A stretch of DNA of 64,000 nt from Rhynchopus euleeides (lineage: Eukaryota > Euglenozoa > Diplonemea > Diplonemida > Diplonemidae), in assembly GCA_963210315.1 (NCBI GenBank), contig OY723273.1:1116001-1180000 (forward strand), in the 5' to 3' direction. The notes under the pieces are model-generated. The model saw only the letters and a list, made by a program, of their open reading frames with translations, ran no database searches and was not told the DNA's origin. Each line of letters opens with the position of its first letter. Within the stretch, counting starts at the first letter, position 1. Position numbers and translations under genes: made by a program. Shown in pieces: positions 20,577-30,900 of this stretch.

Positions 20577-21023
20577 ATTACAACACACACAGAGCCACAC
20601 CTGAAGGGAGATCGTGAGATCGTTCTTGCTGCAGTTCAACAAAATGGGGGCGCACTCCGGTACGCACACGACAGCCTGAAGAAATATCGTGAGATTGTTC
20701 TTCCTCCAGTTCAACAAGATGGGTTGTTGCTCCAGTTCGCAGACGACATCCTGAAGGGAGATCGTGAGATCGTTCTTGCTGCAGTTCAACAAAATGGGGG
20801 CGCACTCCGGTACGCACACGACAGCCTGAAGAAATATCGTGAGATTGTTCTTCCTCCAGTTCAACAAGATGGGTTGTTGCTCCAGTTCGCAGACGACATC
20901 CTGAAGGGAGATCGTGAGATCGTTCTTGCTGCAGTTCAACAAAATGCGCGGTCACTCAAGTACGCACATAAAAGCCTGAAGGGAGACCGCGAGGTACTTG
21001 CTGCTGCAAGTCAGCACCAGTAA
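20577..21023 (+). CDS. DUF4116-type repeat protein fragment (exon without start)
   Basis: The frame is open from just after a TGA at 20574 to a TAA at 21021-21023. It encodes about five or six copies of a 25-residue helical unit of the form LKGDREIVLAAVQQNGGALR followed by YAHDS, the hallmark of the DUF4116 repeat family (unknown function, common in some protists). No ATG is present. A CACACAG acceptor ending at 20592 suggests it is an internal or last exon. An upstream exon could not be identified, so it may also be a pseudogene. A degraded copy of the same repeat is visible around 21257-21310, in broken frame. Confidence 0.5.
   Translation: MTTHTEPHLKGDREIVLAAVQQNGGALRYAHDSLKKYREIVLPPVQQDGLLLQFADDILKGDREIVLAAVQQNGGALRYAHDSLKKYREIVLPPVQQDGLLLQFADDILKGDREIVLAAVQQNARSLKYAHKSLKGDREVLAAASQHQ
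20601..20900 (+). repeat. exact 150-bp tandem duplication inside the DUF4116 repeats
   Basis: 20601-20750 and 20751-20900 are identical base for base by eye. Each encodes two 25-residue repeat units. A third, partial copy begins at 20901 and diverges after about 45 bases. Confidence 0.9.
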
Positions 21024-21339
21024 TGGTGTGCCCACGGATCGTGTTGCGTTGAGGGATGCTGCGTTGCCCTCTGCCACTGAGACGTGCCCGATCGTACGCT
21101 ACGTAGGAGCCTGTACAATATCACGAACGGGTCTGATGCTTTTTTGGATCTGCATCATAGAGGAAGTGCGTAAGAAAGAAGGTCAACTGTGTGTCTTCTA
21201 TCTTCAAAGTGCTGGCAGGTGAGGCACCTCTCGAACCTGCATGGGCTCCTTGTCAGTGATGTTTCGAAGGGTGATTGCAATCATTCTTTCTGCAGTTCAA
21301 CAGAATGCCAGGAACTCGCTACGACTGATGGCAAGTTCG

Positions 21340-21942
21340 TTAGAAGCGACGTCCCCACCCCACCACCACCCTTGACACCCTTGTGCTTCTGAAGAAGGCG
21401 CACCAAGCGCATCGCACACACCCCCTCCCCCTGCGGCACAGAAGGACAAGACTGTGCAGCTCTACAGCTGCGCCTTCGCCATCAGGCAGCTTCTCCTCGT
21501 ACAAGTCCAGGGCTCCGGGCCCCATCACCAGCCATCGTTTCCGACTCTGATCGAGGGTGATCCACGGGGCGTGGTCAGTTGTGTACGGCTCTTCCTTGTT
21601 CACATGCTTGAGGGACGCTTCGTACCTCTTGAAAAGAGCTTCACCCTTAAGTAGAGACGCTTTCTTTGATTCCCTTGGTGAGGGAGTCGACGATGTTGCG
21701 GTCCTCTTGCGGTCCTCCGTTTGTTCGATCGATTTTATTTTGTACCTTGAGCGCTTGAAGATGATGACCTTCACCCCCTCCTCTTCTCCGAGCTTTCCGA
21801 CTTGCCTGACGATTTCAAGTGGTGCTTTCTTTTGCCCCTGGCAGATGAAAATAGTTCTTGTACCATTGTCGTCTGTGTACATCTTTAATAAGTCTGCACG
21901 TCCAGTGTATGTAATACTAACCACACAACCTGCAGTCCCCAT
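21340..21942 (-). CDS. hypothetical protein, 200 residues
   Basis: The minus-strand frame from ATG 21942 to the stop at 21340 is less GC-rich than its neighbours. The first 150 residues look protein-like: alternating hydrophobic strands (CVVSITYTGRADLLKMYTD, RTIFICQGQKK, GVKVIIFKRSRYKIKSI), a Ser/Thr/Lys linker, then WITLDQSRKRWLVMGPGAL. The last 40 residues read through the dispersed repeat at 21341-21390 and are probably not original. The frame is open 13 codons further upstream without an ATG; a GTATGG at that point might be a splice donor. I do not recognise a family. Confidence 0.35.
   Translation of the reverse strand: MGTAGCVVSITYTGRADLLKMYTDDNGTRTIFICQGQKKAPLEIVRQVGKLGEEEGVKVIIFKRSRYKIKSIEQTEDRKRTATSSTPSPRESKKASLLKGEALFKRYEASLKHVNKEEPYTTDHAPWITLDQSRKRWLVMGPGALDLYEEKLPDGEGAAVELHSLVLLCRRGRGCVRCAWCAFFRSTRVSRVVVGWGRRF
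21341..21390 (+). repeat. 50-base dispersed repeat, copy 2
   Basis: Matches 20421-20470 and is followed directly by the word shared with about 18941, so two different repeats are joined here. Confidence 0.8.
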
Positions 21943-22134
21943 ATCAATGTCTAAACTAAAATTCAGCCATACCTCACGCACTCACGCAACAAACACAGTA
22001 CAAAACAAGTTCTCTCTCTGACACTCCCCCCCCTGCACCCCACCCCACCCCAGCCCCGATGAGAACAGCCTAGCCAAACCCTTCTACGTCGCCGCCTCTC
22101 CCCTCCCCCCCCACCCCCCCCCTTTACGCGAATA

Positions 22135-24269
22135 ATGAAGGAGCCCCCTGAGACATTACTGAACGGGGAGGGCAGTGAGGGTGCGGAGGAGGTGGCCTCC
22201 ACAGAAACCTCTGCACGGGGGGCACGCCAGAGCGATGCTGCGCCTGGGGCGATGAGGGACACACACAGCGACGGCACTGCGGTGTATGGGAGGGCGTGGG
22301 TCGACAGCGATGGGAGAGGCGACAGCGGGTTGCCGAATGTGCGCGTCCTGCAGTGGAATGTGCTGGCCGACAGCCTCTCGAAGGGGAGCGATGAGGAGCA
22401 CCTCTCCTACGAATCTCAAGGGGCGGGCGGGCTGCCCGGGCAGCGCTGGGTCGGTTGGGGAAAGGCGGGGCCGCCGCAGGACTACCAGCGCCCCCACCTG
22501 TTCCGCTGCGCCCAGCGCTGGCTGCTGTGGGGCTACCGCGGGCCCCGCATCGTGGAGGAGATCCGGCGGTATTCGCCTGACATCATCTCGCTGCAGGAGG
22601 TGGACCAATACAACTTCCTGCGGAAGCACCTGCCGGAGTATCAGGGCATCTTCGCGAAGAAGACGGGGTATGAAGACGGTGTGGCCCTGCTGTGGCGGAG
22701 CCCTTGGGTGAGGGGTGCCGGCCGTGTTTTCAGATTCAGCCGCGGTGCGCAGGTTGCAGTGGCGCAGCGCCTGCTGATCCCAGCGGAGGCTGGGAGTGAC
22801 GGCAGGGCGAAGGCGCGTGCCTTGGTTGCGGTGTCGATGCACCTCAAGGCGGGGTTCTCAGAGAGGTATGAGATGACGCGGGAGACGCAGCTGGACCTGC
22901 TCACCGATGCGCTGCGCCAGTTTGCGCAGTCCGACCCGGTGGTGATCCTGGCGGATCTGAATGCGCACCCCACGGATTTGCAGGGCATGTCTGCACAGGC
23001 GGTGCCCCTGGTGCTCGACAAGGGGTATGCATCCGCCTACCCGCCCAGCGGGTTCACCGTGTGGAGCGGGTGGACCGACGGGGAGGTGCGTGCGACGTTC
23101 GACCATATTCTGTTCACCGCAACGGCGCTGCGGTGCAGGCGGTACTACGCGCTGCCCCCGGTGTCTGCGGTGCACAGCGAGCCGTGCAGGCTCCCGAACC
23201 ACAGGTATGGGGTGGGCAGTTGTGAGGGGGAGGAGGGGGCGGTTGGCACAGCTGAGTCCGGCGGGTGCGGCCTGCGCGCAGGTTGGGGGTTATTGCGGGG
23301 CTTGGGGTGGTGTTGTGGGGAGGGTTGGGGTGGCCAGCAGCAAAAAAAAGTGAGTCGCGCTTTGCTTTAAATCAGCCTAGCGTCCACCGCATCGCCGGGT
23401 TTGGCGGTACATAAAAGCAACAGCCCCATATGTTTTTCCTGCAACACCCCCTGTCAGTGTCAGAAAGACAGCCAGGCAGCGCTTTGGGCAACAAATGCAA
23501 CCTCCTCGTCAGGCTGCGGAGTTGCTTTTGCTTTGCCCCGATTCGGCGGGGAGGTGATTATTTTTGTTGTGGCCGGATTTGGCGCACGAACAACAGCCTT
23601 ATCTTTATTGTTGCCACTTCGTCTGTTAGGAGGTGGTTGGCCTTGCTTACGAGGTGGGGAAGAGGGGGAATCCCATCACCAACCTCCTCTCAGATGGCCG
23701 TCAGACCATCTCCCTTTGGCTGCCGACCTGCTGCTGCGTCGAGCTCCCCGCGAGACACACCCTGACACGGACGAGCCTGCCGAGAGCACAGTCACACTGG
23801 TGACGCCTCAGGCACTATCAGGCAGCCTGCAGTCTCCTTTGACGTCTGTGTCACGGTCGGGGCTTGCGATCTGCCGATACTTTGCACAGGGTCTGTGCGC
23901 CTACAGCCAGATGTGCAAACTCCCCCACTCTGACGGACGCAGGGGTGAACGGTGCTTCTTCTTTAACTCAGGGCAGCAGTGCAGGTATGAAAGGATGGGT
24001 GGATTAGGGTGAGAGGTACCGTTGTCCTTGTAAACATGCAGCCAAAGCCGTTTATTTCGTAGGCAGTGACAAAACGCGCGTTCCATATGTGTGCCAGTCC
24101 ATAAATTACGCATTGAATTTGCCAATAGCTACATTTGCAGAGACGTGCTGTACCACAACACAACACATCACAACCACCTATCTCATTTCGCCCCCACAGA
24201 CACGGCGATACTTGCCATTTCCTGCACTCCGTGTCGAGTGCACACGGCTCGCAGTTTGTTCTATACTGA
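22135..24269 (+). CDS. CCR4/nocturnin/Angel-type EEP nuclease with two C-terminal CCCH zinc fingers (three exons)
   Basis: Exons 22135-23204, 23694-23984 and 24200-24269 give 476 residues; both introns are phase 2 with GTATGG/GTATGA donors. The nuclease half has every endonuclease/exonuclease/phosphatase landmark: VLQWNVLAD (about 70-78, Mg-binding Asn), SLQEVDQ (about 150, catalytic Glu), VSMHLKAG (His), ILADLNAHP (about 272-280, Asp/Asn), ATFDHILF (about 320), and, reconstituted by the first splice, RWPSDHLPLA (about 357-366, catalytic Asp-His). The best family fit is CCR4-related deadenylases such as nocturnin and Angel. After a Ser/Thr-rich linker come two CCCH fingers: C-x7-C-x5-C-x3-H (CRYFAQGLCAYSQMCKLPH), then C-x8-C-x5-C-x3-H split by the second intron. 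Such fingers bind RNA, so the protein may recruit its own targets. The order nuclease-CCCH-CCCH is unusual. The end at 24269 assumes no further exon. Confidence 0.85.
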
Positions 24270-25442
24270 GGGGATGCAACAAGAAGTTGCCGAGTTGGGC
24301 TCTGGTGCGAAGTGCCTGCCCCGACCCCCCCACCCCCCACCCCCACCCCCAAACCCCTGTTTTGCTGAAAGCAGGGCCCTGTGCCACGAGGGGGGGCGTC
24401 TCTATGCCTTGCGGTGTTCGAAACCAGAGAGTTGTTTGTGTCCTGCGCACCCCCCATGCGTTCTGCCTAGAGTGCTGGCTTATGATCCTGGGGGAGCCCA
24501 AGGAGGTCTGGGGGGAGAGACAGGGGTCTACGGGGTGTGGCGGGGCGGGGCAGGGCAGGGGTCCCCACGAAGGATCCTGTGCAGAATACAAGGTAACAAC
24601 CCCCCCCTCCCACACCTCCTCTGCCCGCGCCCTACATCTGGGTGTTTGATGCGGCGCAAGCGCTGCATGGGTTCTGTCTTCCATCCCCGCCCACCCCGAC
24701 CATCACTGCTGGCAAGGATGCAAGGGCTGTCCTCCTTCAGCACAGGGTGATCGGGCGCATTTCTGTGCATTTCTCTCTCCACCGGCACATCTCAGCACCT
24801 TGGTGGTGGCCTGCTCGTGTAATCGCGAGTGTTTGTGCCAAGACGAGAGAGGATTACGGTGTGCCCTTTGCAAGAATCGTGTATGCGCAGTCTCAATGAA
24901 AATCGTGTATTTTAATGTGTGTCACGATGGCACAGTGTGCTGTTTTCTGTTACGTGCGATCGGGGCAGACGCTGGCTGCCGTAGGCTGTCATGGTGCAGT
25001 ACTTCGGAGGCGCTGGATGAAGTCGGTTCGCTACAGCTGCACTAGCGGAAGCGAACCTTTGAGAGCACGCACACATTACAGCCAATAATGTGTCTCCCGG
25101 TTGATAGATGTGAGCCGTTCTCTCATATGGGCCATGGCGAAGTGCGATAGACGGAGCTTGTTTTGTGCATCACGGCGATCGCACAACCTCACCCTCCCCC
25201 TCTCGCCTGCTCTCCCCGCATGTATGAAATAGCTTCGATGTGCTGGCTGTGCGGTGTGCGGCACGCATAAAAATCCAAAGGGTAGGAGCGGGAGGTGCGC
25301 CCCCCTCCCCGCATGTGTACCCGCCGTTCGCATCTCTTTGCTTTGCCCACGTCAGCGCGTCTCCCCAACGAAATATGCAATTATTTTGAACGCTTTTGTC
25401 ACGTTTTCAGCCCGACTACACCTAGCTGCAATTGTTTTTTTT
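24270..25442. other. intergenic region
   Basis: No supported gene. A plus-strand frame near 24800-25040 has a Cys-rich segment (CSCNRECLCQDERGLRCALC) that resembles half of a RING finger, but no splice junction links it to the upstream gene. Confidence 0.4.
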
Positions 25443-25690
25443 GGGGGTCTTCGCTGGTCGACAAACTTCGACAAACTTCGTCGTTCGTCACATAATTAGG
25501 AAAACGGGTGTTTCAGGGGGGTTTTCACCGAAGACGGCAGTGTTCTGACGACGACGACAGGGGTCTTCGACAAAAACTTCGTCAGCGAAGACCCCCCCCC
25601 AAAAATGAATTAAAAACCGGTTTTTCGGGGATTCTCGTCGTTCGTCACCTGTCGACAAATTTCGACAACTTTCGACAATTTTCACCTAAA
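25443..25690. repeat. left edge: GGGGGTCTTCGCT terminus, hairpin and TTCGACAA repeats
   Basis: Starts with the 13-mer at 25443 and has its inverse at 25584-25596. GGGGTCTTCG at about 25559 can pair with CGAAGACCCC at about 25587. Around these lie repeated TCGACAAA(C/T)TTCG words and two copies of CGTCGTTCGTCAC. Confidence 0.7.
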
Positions 25691-25726
25691 CCGACGGAAA
25701 ATGCACCAAAATGCACCACCCACAGC

Positions 25727-27184
25727 CTGGGTCGGCCCAGGGTCTGGACACCACTCCCGGGCTCGGCCCAGGGTCTGGACATCACTCCTGGGCTCGGCCC
25801 AGGGTCTGGACATCACTGCCTGGGTCGGCCCAGGGTCTGGACACCACTCCTGGGCTCGGCCCAGGGTCTGGACATCACTCCTGGGCTCGGCCCAGGGTCT
25901 GGACATCACTGCCTGGGTCGGCCCAGGGTCTGGACACCACTCCCGGGCTCGGCCCAGGGTCTGGACATCACTCCTAGGCTCGGCCCAGGGTCTGGACATC
26001 ACTCCCGGGCTCGGCCCAGGGTCTGGACATCACTCCTGGGCTCGGCCCAGGGTCTCGACACCACTCCTGGGCTCGGCCCAGGGTCTGGACACCACTCCTG
26101 GGCTCGGCCCAGGGTCTGGACATCACTCCTGGGCTCGGCCCAGGGTCTGGACACCACTCCTGGGCTCGGCCCAGGGTCTGGACATCACTGCCTGGGTCGG
26201 CCCAGGGTCTGGACACCACTCCTGGGCTCGGCCCAGGGTCTGGACATCACTGCCTGGGTCGGCCCAGGGTCTGGACACCACTCCTGGGCTCGGCCCAGGG
26301 TCTGGACATCACTCCTGGGCTCGGCCCAGGGTCTGGACACCACTCCTGGGCTCGGCCCAGGGTCTGGACATCACTCCTAGGCTCGGCCCAGGGTCTGGAC
26401 ATCACTCCCGGGCTCGGCCCAGGGTCTGGACATCACTCCTGGGCTCGGCCCAGGGTCTCGACACCACTCCTGGGCTCGGCCCAGGGTCTGGACACCACTC
26501 CTGGGCTCGGCCCAGGGTCTGGACACCACTCCTGGGCTCGGCCCAGGGTCTGGACATCACTGCCTGGGTCGGCCCAGGGTCTGGACACCACTCCTGGGCT
26601 CGGCCCAGGGTCTGGACATCACTGCCTGGGTCGGCCCAGGGTCTGGACACCACTCCTGGGCTCGGCCCAGGGTCTGGACACCACTCCCGGGCTCGGCCCA
26701 GGGTCTGGACATCACTCCTAGGCTCGGCCCAGGGTCTGGACATCACTCCCGGGCTCGGCCCAGGGTCTGGACATCACTCCTGGGCTCGGCCCAGGGTCTC
26801 GACACCACTCCTGGGCTCGGCCCAGGGTCTGGACACCACTCCTGGGCTCGGCCCAGGGTCTGGACATCACTCCCGGGCTCGGCCCAGGGTCTGGACATCA
26901 CTGCCTGGCTCGGCCCAGGGTCTGGACACCACTCCTGGGCTCGGCCCAGGGTCTGGACATCACTCCTGGGCTCGGCCCAGGGTCTGGACATCACTGCCTG
27001 GCTCGGCCCAGGGTCTCGACACCACTCCTGGGCTCGGCCCAGGGTCTGGACATCACTCCCGGGCTCGGCCCAGGGTCTGGACATCACTCCTGGGCTCGGC
27101 CCAGGGTCTGGACATCACTGCCTGGCTCGGCCCAGGGTCTCGACACCACTCCTGGGCTCGGCCCAGGGTCTGGACACCACTGGG
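25727..27184 (+). repeat. 31-bp minisatellite array 1 (about 47 units)
   Basis: A head-to-tail array with consensus unit GGGCTCGGCCCAGGGTCTGG + ACA(T/C)CACTCCT. Variants are limited: CCCG, CCTA or GCCT before the GGGCTCGG, T or C after GGACA, and TCTCGACA for TCTGGACA. The unit is not a multiple of three, so translations cycle through a 93-base (31-residue) super-period. All three plus-strand frames are long and open, including one of 600 codons. There is no start context, exon structure or codon bias beyond the repeat, so I treat it as non-coding. Confidence 0.95.
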
Positions 27185-27989
27185 CCGAGCCCAGGAGTGG
27201 TGTCCAGACCCTGGGCCGAGCCCAGGAGTGATGTCCAGACTCTGGGACGGCTCAGGAGTGCTGTCCAGACCCTGGGCCGAGCCCAGGAGTGATGTCCAGA
27301 CACTGTCTGGAGGGGAAGCTCCCCGCAGTGAGTGGTCGGGGGCCGTGGCCACGACCTCGGGCCGATGTCCAGCCGAGCAGAACGTGGCGCCCGGAGTACC
27401 GAGTGTTTGCTCCACTCGGCGGGGGTTCGATGCAGGACCCCTTCCCAGACATCTCCTCAGTGCCTGCATCGATCCCCTCCGTCAGGGATCTTGCTGTGTG
27501 TAACATTAGCACAAGACCTAAAGCTGCATCGCGTACCCATCCTTCGGAACCGTGCGATGTGCAATATTGTGTTCATGTAGCTAACTCGGAGAGTATCTTA
27601 GTGATCCCGCAAGGCTAGCTATATTTGCACCGTCCAATCAAATCTTGCTCAGCTTCGACTTGGCGCCGAGAGAGTTACGAGCGCTGCCCATAGAATCAGG
27701 TGTGCCGGGCGTGTGTGTCAACACACGCAGACTCCTGCATACAGTAGACGGCCTACAGGCGAGGCGGAGTGTGACCTACTGTTGGGGGTGGTGAACTGGT
27801 CTGCGACGTCATCCTCATCCTGCTGGTGTGCGACGTCTCCACCTCCTGCGGCGCAGGGGGCCTTGTGATCTGGAGCGCTGGGGCAGCGCGGTGCAACGTC
27901 GGAGTGCGGACGGGCCAAGTCCCCCTGCTCCTGTGCATGCAGCGCAGATTTCTTGTTGCTGCGGTCCAGACAGCGGGCCGAGACCGGAT
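27185..27989. other. spacer between the two arrays, starting with inverted units
   Basis: From about 27181 to 27300 four repeat units run in the opposite orientation (CCGAGCCCAGGAGTG... words), so array 1 ends head-to-head. The following 690 bases are unique, with no recognisable gene. Confidence 0.7.
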
Positions 27990-30900
27990 GTGATGTCGGC
28001 CCACCCTCGGGACATCACTGCCTAGCTCGGCCCACCCTCTGGACAGGACTGCCTGGCTCGGCCCATTCTCGGGACAGCACTGACTGGCTCGGCCCAGTCT
28101 CGGGACAGCACTGCCTGGCTCGGCCCACCCTTGGGACAGCACTGCCTGGCTCGGCCCATTCTCGGGACAGCACTGCCTGGCTCGGCCCACCCTTGGGACA
28201 GCACTGCCTGGCTCGGCCCAGTCTCGGGACAGCACTGCCTGGCTCGGCCCATTCTCGGGACAGCACTGACCGGCTCGGCCCACCCTTGGGACAGCACTGC
28301 CTGGCTCGGCCCACCCTTGGGACAGCACTGCCTGGCTCGGCCCAGTCTCGGGACAGCACTGTCTGGCTCGGCCCAGTCTCGGGACAGCACTGCCTGGCTC
28401 GGCCCACCCTTGGGACAGCACTGCCTGGCTCGGCCCATTCTCGGGACAGCACTGCCTGGCTCGGCCCACCCTTAGGACAGCACTGCCTGGCTCGGCCCAG
28501 TCTCGGGACAGCACTGACTGGCTCGGCCCACCCTCGGGACAGCACTGCCTGGCTCGGCCCACCCTTGGGACAGCACTGACTGGCTCGGCCCAGTCTCGGG
28601 ACAGCACTGACTGGCTCGGCCCAGTCTCGGGACAGCACTGTCTGGCTCGGCCCAGTCTCGGGACAGCACTGACTGGCTCGGCCCACCCTCGGGACAGCAC
28701 TGTCTGGCTCGGCCCAGTCTCGGGACAGCACTGACTGGCTCGGCCCAGTCTCGGGACAGTACTGTCTGGCTCGGCCCAGTCTCGGGACAGCACTGCCTGG
28801 CTCGGCCCAGTCTCGGGACAGCACTGCCTGGCTCGGCCCATTCTCGGGACAGCACTGCCTGGCTCGGCCCACCCTTGGGACAGCACTGCCTGGCTCGGCC
28901 CAGTCTCGGGACAGCACTGCCTGGCTCGGCCCATTCTCGGGACAGCACTGCCTGGCTCGGCCCACCCTTGGGACAGCACTGCCTGGCTCGGCCCAGTCTC
29001 GGGACAGCACTGACTGGCTCGGCCCAGTCTCGGGACAGTACTGTCTGGCTCGGCCCAGTCTCGGGACAGCACTGCCTGGCTCGGCCCAGTCTCGGGACAG
29101 CACTGACTGGCTCGGCCCAGTCTCGGGACAGCACTGCCTGGCTCGGCCCACCCTTGTGACAGCACTGCCTGGCTCGGCCCATTCTCGGGACAGCACTGCC
29201 TGGCTCGGCCCATTCTCGGGACAGCACTGCCTGGCTCGGCCCACCCTTGGGACAGCACTGACTGGCTCGGCCCAGTCTCGGGACAGCACTGACTGGCTCG
29301 GCCCAGTCTCGGGACAGCACTGTCTGGCTCGGCCCAGTCTCGGGACAGCACTGACTGGCTCGGCCCAGTCTCGGGACAGCACTGTCTGGCTCGGCCCAGT
29401 CTCGGGACAGCACTGCCTGGCTCGGCCCAGTCTCGGGACAGCACTGACTGGCTCGGCCCACCCTCGGGACAGCACTGTCTGGCTCGGCCCAGTCTCGGGA
29501 CAGCACTGCCTGGCTCGGCCCACTCTCGGGACAGCACTGACTGGCTCGGCCCACCCTTGGGACAGCACTGTCTGGCTCGGCCCACCCTTGGGACAGCACT
29601 GCCTGGCTCGGCCCATTCTCGGGACAGCACTGCCTGGCTCGGCCCACCCTCGGGACAGCACTGCCTGGCTCGGCCCAGTCTCGGGACAGCACTGCCTGGC
29701 TCGGCCCACTCTCGGGACAGCACTGACTGGCTCGGCCCACCCTCGGGACAGCACTGCCTGGCTCGGCCCACCCTTGGGACAGCACTGCCTGGCTCGGCCC
29801 ATTCTCGGGACAGCACTGCCTGGCTCGGCCCACCCTTGGGACAGCACTGCCTGGCTCGGCCCAGTCTCGGGACAGCACTGACTGGCTCGGCCCACCCTCG
29901 GGACAGCACTGCCTGGCTCGGCCCACCCTTGGGACAGCACTGACTGGCTCGGCCCAGTCTCGGGACAGCACTGACTGGCTCGGCCCAGACTCGGGACAGC
30001 ACTGTCTGGCTCGCCCCAGTCTCGGGACAGCACTGACTGGCTCGGCCCACCCTCGGGACAGCACTGTCTGGCTCGGCCCAGTCTCGGGACAGCACTGACT
30101 GGCTCGGCCCACCCTTGGGACAGCACTGACTGGCTCGGCCCAGTCTCGGGACAGCACTGACTGGCTCGGCCCAGACTCGGGACAGCACTGTCTGGCTCGG
30201 CCCAGTCTCGGGACAGCACTGACTGGCTCGGCCCACCCTCGGGACAGCACTGTCTGGCTCGGCCCAGTCTCGGGACAGCACTGACTGGCTCGGCCCACCC
30301 TTGGGACAGCACTGTCTGGCTCGGCCCACACTTGGGACAGCACTGCCTGGCTCGGCCCATTCTCGGGACAGCACTGCCTGGCTCGGCCCACCCTCGGGAC
30401 AGCACTGCCTGGCTCGGCCCAGTCTCGGGACAGCACTGCCTGGCTCGGCCCACTCTCGGGACAGCACTGACTGGCTCGGCCCACCCTCGGGACAGCACTG
30501 TCTGGCTCGGCCCAGTCTCGGGACAGCACTGTCTGGCTCGGCCCAGTCTCGGGACAGCACTGCCTGGCTCGGCCCACCCTTGGGACAGCACTGCCTGGCT
30601 CGGCCCATTCTCGGGACAGCACTGCCTGGCTCGGCCCATTCTCGGGACAGCACTGCCTGGCTCGGCCCACCCTTGGGATAGCACTGCCTGGCTCGGCCCA
30701 GTCTCGGGACAGCACTGTCTGGCTCGGCCCAGTCTCGGGACAGCACTGACTGGCTCGGCCCACCCTCGGGACAGCACTGTCTGGCTCGGCCCAGTCTCGG
30801 GACAGCACTGCCTGGCTCGGCCCACCCTCGGGACAGCACTGCCTGGCTCGGCCCAGTCTCGGGACAGCACTGCCTGGCTCGGCCCACTCTCGGGACAGCA

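Noticed and set aside
24800..25045. RING-like Cys segment as a further exon of the nuclease-CCCH gene
   Set aside because: Only part of a RING spacing is present, the CxH is not convincing, and exon 3 already ends in a stop with no supported donor.
25701..27503. A 600-codon plus-strand frame across array 1
   Set aside because: Same repeat artefact; it lacks a start codon context and all three frames are open.
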